Assembly (NCBI GenBank): GCA_963719975.1
Contig: CAVRED010000008.1
Span: forward strand, 202,878 to 266,877
Source of the DNA: Poindextera sp963719975
GTDB lineage: Bacteria; Pseudomonadota; Alphaproteobacteria; Caulobacterales; Caulobacteraceae
DNA length: 64,000 bases
Direction of reading: 5' to 3'
The notes under the pieces are model-generated. The model searched no databases and was not told the DNA's origin. It saw only the letters and a program-made list of their open reading frames with translations. This document shows, piece by piece, positions 57,007 to 64,000 of this stretch. Each line of letters opens with the position of its first letter. Position 1 is the stretch's first letter. The position numbers were made by a program, and so were the translations under genes.

Positions 57007-57789
57007 ATGCTTCAAGTCAGCGGCGAAGCATTCGACCACGCACCGGCGCACGTCGATAGCAAGCTCTTTCTCTGCTCTACCGGCCGGACCGGAAGCAATT
57101 TGCTTTGCCGAGCGCTAACGCACAATAACATTGGCGTTCCACACGAATATCTTAACTACGTCCATGCCGGAATAATCGGCAAGAGATTTGGATTTTCCGT
57201 CGAGGATCAAGTCTTCTTGGACGACGCCAATCTTCGTCACTCATACCTCAAGCGTGTCATGGACTGCCGAACAGTCAATGGAATCTTCGCCATTAAGCTG
57301 TCTTGGTGGCAGTACGAACGGTTTCTCGACAATCCGGATGGCGACATTTTCTTCGACGGAGGCCAGTTCGTTTATATTTACCGAGAAGATTTATTTGGCC
57401 AGGCGATTTCTAGGCGCGTCGCCACGTTGACAGGCGTCTGGGGGCCAGATGAAACCGTAACAACGGAACCAAGACTCAATCCCGACTTTCTAAATCGAGA
57501 AGAGATCATGAATAGCGTCAATACCATTGCTCGGCACGACGCGAACTGGCGTGCTTTCTTCGCCAAGAACGACATAGCTCCTCTGTTCGTCTCCTACGAA
57601 CAAATCACGAAGGATCTGCCGGGCGTGTTGCCGGGCATTGCACGGAAGATCGGGCTAGAGGTCACGTCAACGGGTCTCATCTATGAAGAGGAGAGGATGC
57701 CGAGGGGGCGCGATCCAGCCACGCCCTCCGTAGCGGAGATCAGAGCCGACTTTCTAAGCGGCTACCAGCGGGTGCGGACGGCGCGCTGA
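57007..57789 (+). CDS. Stf0-type sulfotransferase
   Basis: 260 residues. PAPS loop KLFLCSTGRTGSNLLCRALT, then NIGVPHEYLNYVHAG, typical of Stf0 (trehalose 2-sulfotransferase) proteins. Further blocks are GIFAIKLSWWQYERFLDN, the 3'-phosphate helix FVYIYREDLFGQAISRRVAT, and the C-terminal IAPLFVSYEQITKDLPGVLP. ATG 57007 is preferred to 56986. Strikingly AT-rich in its middle (57100-57560) compared with the rest of the window, suggesting acquisition from another genome. Intact; precedes a second sulfotransferase by 29 bases. Confidence 0.82.
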   Translation: MLQVSGEAFDHAPAHVDSKLFLCSTGRTGSNLLCRALTHNNIGVPHEYLNYVHAGIIGKRFGFSVEDQVFLDDANLRHSYLKRVMDCRTVNGIFAIKLSWWQYERFLDNPDGDIFFDGGQFVYIYREDLFGQAISRRVATLTGVWGPDETVTTEPRLNPDFLNREEIMNSVNTIARHDANWRAFFAKNDIAPLFVSYEQITKDLPGVLPGIARKIGLEVTSTGLIYEEERMPRGRDPATPSVAEIRADFLSGYQRVRTAR

Positions 57790-57818
57790 ACTTCGGCACT
57801 CCAAGCTATAAGGTCACG

Positions 57819-58511
57819 ATGAAGATTTTCGGAATCGGACTGAATAAGACGGGAACAACGACATTAGGTGCGTGCTTTCGAATACTCGGATTTGACCACT
57901 TAGGTTGCCGTCCGGACTTGTTGGCTGACCTGAGAAGGGGGCGAACTTCACGCGTCTTCGATGAGATAGACAGGCACGAGGCCTTCGAGGATTGGCCATA
58001 TCCCCTGATGTTCAGGGCGCTTTGGGCGCGCTATGAACCCGAAGCAAAGTTCGTCTTGACGAGGCGCCGTAGCGCCGAGACTTGGCTTCAGAGCCTCAAG
58101 CTTCATAGCTTGGCGACCGACCCCGATCGGCACTGCCGGCTTCTAGCCTATGGTCACGCTTATCCCTTCGGGGCGGAGCGCGAGCACATGGAGATCTACG
58201 AACGACACCTATTGGAGGTCAGAACATTCTTCCGGGCGCACGCGCCGGAAGACCGCTTTGTGAAATCTGTTGGGAGGCAGGGTGACGGATGGGAGAAGCT
58301 ATGCGCCTTCCTTGACTTGCCGTTGCCCGCCGTGGCGTTGCCGCATGAGAACAAATCCAGCGAACGCAGCGCTGACGGCGGCGTTTTGGCAAGAAACCTA
58401 GAGCGCATTCGAGAGCAGATGGGCCTCTTGAATCCAGATCTTAGCGACGTGGACCTCGCGCGCGCGATCCAAGCGGCTCTCCCTGACGCTTTCCGGGAAG
58501 TTCCGTTCTAA
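57819..58511 (+). CDS. Sulfotransferase family protein (Sulfotransfer_4 type)
   Basis: 230 residues. N-terminal PAPS loop KIFGIGLNKTGTTTLGACFR with ILGFDHLG; middle AFEDWPYPLMFRAL; 3'-phosphate element AKFVLTRRRSAETWLQSLKL; C-terminal YERHLLEVRTFFRAHAPEDR and GWEKLCAFLDLPLPAVALPH, all usual for this family, which sulfates small molecules or glycans. In the same direction as the Stf0 gene and probably in one transcript. It converges with the TolC-family gene, only 20 bases away. Lower G+C than average. Intact. Confidence 0.82.
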   Translation: MKIFGIGLNKTGTTTLGACFRILGFDHLGCRPDLLADLRRGRTSRVFDEIDRHEAFEDWPYPLMFRALWARYEPEAKFVLTRRRSAETWLQSLKLHSLATDPDRHCRLLAYGHAYPFGAEREHMEIYERHLLEVRTFFRAHAPEDRFVKSVGRQGDGWEKLCAFLDLPLPAVALPHENKSSERSADGGVLARNLERIREQMGLLNPDLSDVDLARAIQAALPDAFREVPF

Positions 58512-58531
58512 CCTGAGTACTTCGGCGGTTC

Positions 58532-60090
58532 CTACTGCCCCACCACCTGCGACCCCGACACCGCCGGGTGCACGTCCGCGGCCGTCGCGGGGCTCTCGGG
58601 CGTGGGCGGGGCGGTGGGCGGATAGAGGACGGCGTCGATCGCGTCGAACCCGCTGACCCACGGGGCCGCATAGCGGTTGGCGACGCGCTTGGCCGAGACC
58701 GTCGGATCGTAGAGCGGCGCGCCTGGCAGGAGGTAGCGCACCTCGAGCCGGCCCATGGCGGCCAAGCAGGGCGGCGCGGGCGATGTATTCGTCGTGGCGG
58801 CTCTGCAGGAGGGAGATGCGGGAATTGGCGAGCTCCAGCTCGGCATTCAGCAGGTCGACCGTGGTGCGCATGCCGGCCTTGGACTCGACGCGATAGCCTT
58901 CGGCGGCGACGGTTTCGAGGTCGACCTGGCGCTGTTGCAGGCCGAGCGCGACCTGGGTCGAGGTGTACTGGTCCCAGGCCTTGGCCACCTGTTGGACCAC
59001 GCCGCGGCGCGTGGTGTCGATGTCGAACTCGGCGCTGTTGTCGCCCTCGATGGCCTGCTGGACCTTCGAGCTGTTCAGGCCCGAGGTGTAGATCGGCTGG
59101 GTGACCACCACGCCCACGGTCAGGCCGTAGATGTAGGAGTTGGGGGTGAAGGTCTGGTACGGGCGCGAGGCCGGCGCTGGCCTGCAGCGACACGGTGGGG
59201 CCGAACGAGGCCTTGGCCTGCTGAATCTTGGCGGCCGCCGCCCGCTCGGTCTGCATGGCGGCGAGCAGGACCGGGCTTTCTTGCTCGGCCACGGCGAACG
59301 CCTGGTCGGCGGTGGACGGAACGCCCGGCAGATCCGGCTCGGGCGCGAGCTCGCCCGGGCTCTGGCCCACCACGTTCACGTATTCGGCGCCGCTGGCGTC
59401 GAGCTCGCCGGACGCCAGCGTGAGCTGGGACTTGGCGGCGATGAGGCGCGCCTCGGCCTGGGCCAGGTCGGTCTTGGTGAGGTCGCCCAGGGTCGTGCGG
59501 GCCTGGGTCTCCTGATAGACGGCGTCGATGTCGGCGATCTCGTCGCGCAGGATGGCGATGACCTGGCGATCGCGGCGCACGTCCTCGTAGGCGGTGATCA
59601 CGTTCAAGACGAGCTGGGCCTCGGCCTCGCGCAGGTCCTGGCGCCCGGCGCCGACGTCGGCGCGGGCGGACTCGACCTGGGCGTGGACGGCGCCGTTGGT
59701 GAACAGCGGCTGGGCCAGCGTCAGCTGGGCCTGGCCGGTGGCCGACGTTGAGCGTCTGGGTGGTGGCGGGCAGGAACGGGCCGGCCGGCAGGTTGACCCG
59801 GGCGCTCTGGTCCGTGGCCTGGCCGCTGAAATTGATCTGGGGCCCATAGCCGGAGCGGGCCTGGACCACCTCTTCATCGGTGGCGCGCAGCTTGGCCTGT
59901 TCCGACTGCAGCGCGGGGTTGGTCTGGTAGGCCATCTGGATGGCGTCGAGCAGCGTGTCGGCCGCGCTGAGTCCCGGCCAGAGCGCGGCGAGCGGACACG
60001 GTGGCGAAGGCGATCGCAAGCCCGCCCGCGAGCCGCGGCGGGCGCGCGCAGGGGTCGGCGGGGCGAGCTGCGGCAATCGATGTGTTGCAC
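58532..60090 (-). CDS. TolC-family outer-membrane efflux/secretion protein, frame-broken
   Basis: About 515 residues forming the outer-membrane and periplasmic channel of a type I secretion or efflux system. Blocks in order are ADTLLDAIQMAYQTNPALQS, EQAKLRATDEEVVQARSGYG, (break near 59750) TLAQPLFTNGAVHAQVESAR, EAQLVLNVITAYEDVRRDRQ, DLTKTDLAQAEARLIAAKSQ, (break near 59165) VVTQPIYTSGLNSSKVQQAI, VESKAGMRTTVDLLNAELEL and (break near 58765) RLEVRYLLPGAPLYDPT. The repeat of two halves and the TL-x-Q-P-L/I-x-x-x-G motif are diagnostic. In Caulobacter, RsaF-type TolC proteins export the S-layer. The signal peptide frame near 60090 is disturbed, so the start is approximate. Confidence 0.85.
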
Positions 60091-60327
60091 GGTCGTTCGC
60101 CCCTCCCGCCGGCCGATGAAGATGGTAAATTCGGCCCCAAACTCTAGACAGATACGCCGTACGGAACAACAAGCGACCTGCCTTCAACGCCCCTGTCCGC
60201 GCAAGCGAAACCGGGACGGATCTTCGCGACGAGGAGCCCTGAAATCGCCTCGCGTTCCGCGTTCGATCGGCAAGGGTCGCGGCGATTCTGTTAACCCTTG
60301 GTTTGGCCTAGCATGTGGCGGATTTAC

Positions 60328-61290
60328 ATGGCGTTGATGTCTTTCAAGCCCACACGGCGCAGCCTCGTTGCGTCCGCCGCCGCCAGCCTGATCGCCGGCG
60401 GCGCGGCCGGCGCGGGGAACGGCCACACCGAGGCGACCATGCCGTCCGACCCGCCGAAGACGACCCTGCTGACCGCGCCGATCGAGCTGGCCGGCAACTG
60501 GGGCAAGATGATCCCGCACTCGGCGGACGAGGTGGTGGAGCTGATGCGCAGCGCCTGTCTGGACGGCGTGCGCCTGGTGTCGGACCGGCAGCCCGCGCGG
60601 CTGCGCGTGGACGAGCACACGTCCGGCCAGCCGGCGATCTGGCTGCATTCGGACCCGGCGACCACGGCCTGGATCATCGTCGACATCGGCGAGCGCGCCT
60701 GGTGCGCAGCTGGCCTATCAGTTCGGCCACGAGCTGGGCCATGTGCTGGCCAACAGCTGGCAGGCGAACGCGCGGCCGGGACCGCCCTGCCAATGGCTGG
60801 AGGAGGCGATGGTGGAGGCGTTCTCCCTGCGCGGCCTGGGCCGGTTGGCGGAGGCCTGGAAGGCGACGCCGCCGTTTCCGGGCGACAATGCCTATGGCGA
60901 CGCGATCGCCCGCTATCGCCAGGACGTGATCGACAAGTATCGGCAACTGGGCGTGGAGCAGGGCGGGATCGAGGACTTCGGCGCCTGGTTCGCCAGGCTG
61001 AAGGGGCCGATCGAGGCGGAGGGCGGCCTGAACGCCTATGCGCAGGCCGCCGCGCCGATGATCCTGGCCGAGTACGAGCGGACGCCGCGGTGCGTCGAGG
61101 CGCTGGGCGCGCTCAACCGTTGGCCGGGGCGCTCCGGCGTGAGCCTGGCCGACTATCTGCGCGATTGGGACGCGAGCTGCCATGAACTCGGGGCTTCCTC
61201 GGCTCTGCCGTCCTACCTTAGAAGGACCCTTGGGGTTGTCTTGAGCGACGGCCCAGGCGCGCCGCGGCGTCGGGACCCGACCGGGCAAAG
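60328..61290 (+). CDS. Exported HELGH metalloprotease-like protein, frame-broken
   Basis: About 320 residues. The N-terminus MALMSFKPTRRSLVASAAAS has a twin-arginine-like TRRSLVA start. A break near 60700 leads to LAYQFGHELGHVLANSWQ with the zinc motif HELGH (60728-60742) and then CQWLEEAMVEAFSLRGLGRL, where a Glu about 20 residues later could be the third ligand, as in gluzincins. The C-terminal part is helical (KYRQLGVEQGGIEDFGAWFA). The frame then runs without a stop into the sulfotransferase gene at 61295; a TGA one frame over at 61291 overlaps that ATG, so I think an indel hides the real stop. Family not recognised beyond the zinc motif. Confidence 0.65.
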
Positions 61291-61294
61291 TGAA

Positions 61295-64000
61295 ATGAAA
61301 CTCCCCTTCGCGGTGCAGCGCGCCGCCAAGCTTTGCCCCGATGTCACGCCCGAGAACATCGCGCGGCGCCTGAACTACTCGTCGTACGTCAACGTCGAGC
61401 GGCGCTACATGTACTTCGAGGTGCCGAAGGCGGCATGCTCGACGATGAAGTGGCTGCTGCACTCGATCGAGAAGGCGCCGCCCATCAAACACTTCGTCGG
61501 GCCGAACCGGGAAGCCCGGCGCGACATGTTCATTCATGCGCGCGAGAACCTCCCGATACCCTCGCTGCTGCAACTGGACGACGAGCTTCAGGAGTTCGTC
61601 CTGACCTCGCCGGAGGTCATGCGCTTCACGGTGGTCCGGAATCCGTACACGCGACTGGAGTCGGCGTGGAAGGACAAGGTTCAGCTGTGCGCGCCCCGGT
61701 ACGAAGACCTGTGCATCGAGATCAAGGGCGCCCTGCCCACCGGCGACGATCCGGCTTCGCAGGTCTCGTTCGATGAGTTCGTCACGGCCGTCGAGGGCCA
61801 GGACATCGCCCGATGCGACTCCCATTGGCGATCGCAGTGGGAGCATACGCTGCGCGGCGCGATGAACTTCTCGCACATCGGGCGGACAGAAGATCTGCCG
61901 GCGTTGCTGGCGTCTTTCTTCGACCACATCGGCGAACCGAACCGCGCCGTCCCTCAGCTCAACGCGATCGATCGCGACACCGAGTACACCGATGAGATCG
62001 CGGCGAGGGTCTACCGGCTTTATCGCCGCGACTTCGAGGCCTTCGACTACGCCAGGGACAGCTGGCCTCGTCCGCCCCGCGCAAGCGAGCCCGGCCCGAT
62101 CGTTCCACTCGATCGGTTCATCGATGAGGTGCTCGAGCGGAACATCGTCATCGGTCACCTCTATGCAGAGCGGGAGGAGCTGACCCGGCGGCTCTCAACC
62201 TGGAAGCGAGCGACGGTCGCCGACGACCTGCCGAGAACGCCGAGCCGCTGTCGCCGACTCGACCGGCCAGCAAATACGCCATCGTCACGCCCTACTACCA
62301 GGAGGGCCGCGAGGTTCTCGAACGCTGCATTCGGAGCGTCCGGGACCAGACGGTCGCGACCGATCACTTCATGGTCTCGGACGGCTTTCCGCAGGACTGG
62401 ATCGACGGGACCGGCGGTCCGCCACATCCGTCTGGATCGAAGCCACGGCGACTTTGGCGATACGCCGCGCGGCATCGGCGCGATGTTGGCCGCCCAGGAA
62501 GGCTACGAAGGGATCGGATTCCTCGACGCCGATTGCTGGCTGGAGCCGGACCACGTCGAGTATTGCCTGGAGCTGGCCAGCCAAGCCGGGCCGGACGCCT
62601 GCGACTACGTCATCGCGCTAAGGCACGAGCGGCGACCGGACGGCAGCCTCATGCAGGTCAACCAGGTGCCGCCCCACCGTCACGTCGACACCAACTGCTT
62701 CTTCTTCCTGAGATCGGGCTTCCATGTCCTTCCCGTGTGGGCGGCGATCCCGCGTGAGGTCTCCGCGGTCGGCGACCGGCTGTTCTACAACGCGGTGAGG
62801 GCCAACGGCCTTCGGCCGACGCTCGCCGAGCGCAAGACCGTCAACTACACATGCATGTGGGAGTCGATCTATCGGGTGATGGGCGAGGAGCCGCCCGAGG
62901 GCGCTAAGCCAAATCCCGACCATCAGGCGATCGAGCGCTGGATCAAGGAGCGTTCTCCGGCGGAGCTCGCCGCGATCGACCGCTCAATCCAGACGCCGCT
63001 GGAGCAGCTATATCCCCTGTACAAGGACGCGACGACAACGCCGATCTCCAAGCCCGCCCCCCTGAGGTCAGGCCGCCCAGCGAGAGCGGTCAAACGCGGC
63101 AGCAAAACGATCTGCCTGAGCATGATCGTGAAGAACGAAGCGCCCGTCATCGCCCGGTGCCTGAATTCGGTCCGGCCGTCTGATCGACCACTGGGTCATC
63201 GTCGATACCGGCTCGACCGACGGCACGCAGGACATCATCCGCGAAACGCTGAAGGACGTGCCCGGCGAGCTGCACGAGCGGCCCTGGCGGGACTTCGCGT
63301 TCAACCGGTCAGAGGCGCTGGCCCTGGCCCGTCCGCACGCCGACTACAGCCTGATCATCGACGCCGACGACGCGCTGGAGATCCCGCCGGGCTTCGAGCT
63401 GCCCGAGCTGGACGCCGACTCCTACATGATCGACATCCGCGACACTTCGATCCGCTACCAGCGCACGCAGCTCGTGCGCAACACGCTGCCCTGGCGCTAC
63501 GAGGGCGTGCTGCATGAGTATCTGACCTGCGAGGGCGCGGGCGCCGCCGGGCCACCTCGGGATCGTCATGCGGCGGAACCACGACGGCGCGCGGCGACGG
63601 GACCCGGAGACCTATCGCCGCGACGTCGCCGTGCTGGAGAAGGCGCTGACGACGGAGACCAATCCGTTCCTCGTCGCGCGGTACACCTTCTACCTGGCGC
63701 AGAGCTATCGGGACTGCGGCGAGAAGGAGAAGGCCGCGGAGGCGTACCTGCGCCGCAGCGAGCTCGGGCTACTGGGACCAGGAGGTCTTCTACAGCCTCT
63801 ATCAGGCGGCGAAGATCAAGGAGGAGCTGGGCGCGGCCGACGACGAGGTGCTCGAGCTCTATCAGCGGGCGTCGGCCGCGGCGGGCGACCGGGCCGAGGC
63901 GCTGCACGGGGCCTGCCGGCTTTGCCGCATCAAGGGCCGAAGCAAGGAAGGCTATGAGATCGGCAAGCGCGGTCTGGACCTGAAACCTCCGGGCGGCGGC
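61295..64000 (+). CDS. Multidomain sulfotransferase - glycosyltransferase - glycosyltransferase - TPR-like protein, 3' end outside window
   Basis: More than 900 residues. Residues 1-300: carbohydrate sulfotransferase (Sulfotransfer_2 type) with the PAPS loop RYMYFEVPKAACSTMKWLLH and 3'-phosphate element MRFTVVRNPYTRLESAWKDK. After a break near 62235: GT2-like domain KYAIVTPYYQEGREVLERCI, (break near 62430) GFLDADCWLEPDHVEYCLEL (DAD), VNQVPPHRHVDTNCFFFLRS. Then a second GT2: ICLSMIVKNEAPVIARCLNS, (break near 63180) DHWVIVDTGSTDGTQDIIRE, YSLIIDADDALEIPPGFELP (DADD) and NTLPWRYEGVLHEYL. Last comes the helical module YTFYLAQSYRDCGEKEKAAE, AGDRAEALHGACRLCRIKGR, cut by the window edge. ATG 61295 starts MKLPFAVQRAAK. 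One polypeptide could build and sulfate a short glycan. Confidence 0.78.

Noticed and set aside
60291..60305. TTAACCCTTGGTTTG upstream of the HELGH protein as a CtrA site
   Set aside because: Only one good half-site; the second half is TTTG instead of TTAA. Not enough to claim.

Overview
The window is about 68-70% G+C and reads as an alphaproteobacterium of the Caulobacterales (Caulobacter/Phenylobacterium type). The evidence is a TacA-like sigma-54 response regulator, the nucleoid protein GapR, a pseB/pseC (flmA/flmB-type) flagellin-sugar pair, motA, and the 41-residue alphaproteobacterial form of ribosomal protein L36. No rRNA, tRNA or CRISPR array was seen. Many unmistakable genes are broken by single-base frame changes while their amino-acid signal stays intact on both sides. 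I read these mainly as indel errors of a draft assembly, not decay, and annotate such genes as whole loci. Breakpoints are approximate.

Region 1 (1-16.4 kb) is mostly core. It holds a 5'-truncated M3 oligopeptidase, the TacA-like regulator, pseC/pseB, a secreted S53 peptidase followed by a secretin, a GST, a DUF6491-like protein, mnmC, an Ala-rich lipoprotein, motA, a lytic transglycosylase, rpmJ, and a tightly overlapping gapR-orf-manC unit. Region 2 (16.4-20.5 kb) is a phage-type early module (HTH/S24 repressor, Gp157-like, Bet/RecT-like, Cys/His HNH-like protein) with no integrase. It lies between manC and an AGE-family sugar isomerase that would otherwise be natural neighbours.

Region 3 (21.7-47.2 kb) is a surface-modification island. 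Its centre is a 6.8-kb autotransporter gene on the minus strand with dozens of Ala/Asn/Thr-rich repeats, a beta-barrel, a 30-proline linker and an OmpA-type peptidoglycan-binding end. A GT41/HMW1C-like glycosyltransferase lies immediately downstream. Around them are several GT-A glycosyltransferases, a TPR-GT41 O-GlcNAc-transferase-like protein, a TPR-sulfotransferase, a TupA-like ATP-grasp protein, FkbM methyltransferases, a glycosyltransferase fused to a degenerate HD domain, and two paralogous four-cysteine secreted proteins.

Region 4 (47.5-64 kb) begins with a PAS / degenerate GGDEF / EAL protein and a tandem pair of unrecognised ~383-residue paralogues. A second modification cluster follows: SAM methyltransferase, O-fucosyltransferase-like protein, GT2-TPR-GT4 fusion, two sulfotransferases, a TolC-family channel, a HELGH metalloprotease, and a large sulfotransferase-GT-GT-TPR fusion that runs off the window. 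Three of these enzymes share a TPR-like C-terminal module. The working model (inference) is an export and decoration system that glycosylates, methylates and sulfates long repetitive surface proteins or flagellin.
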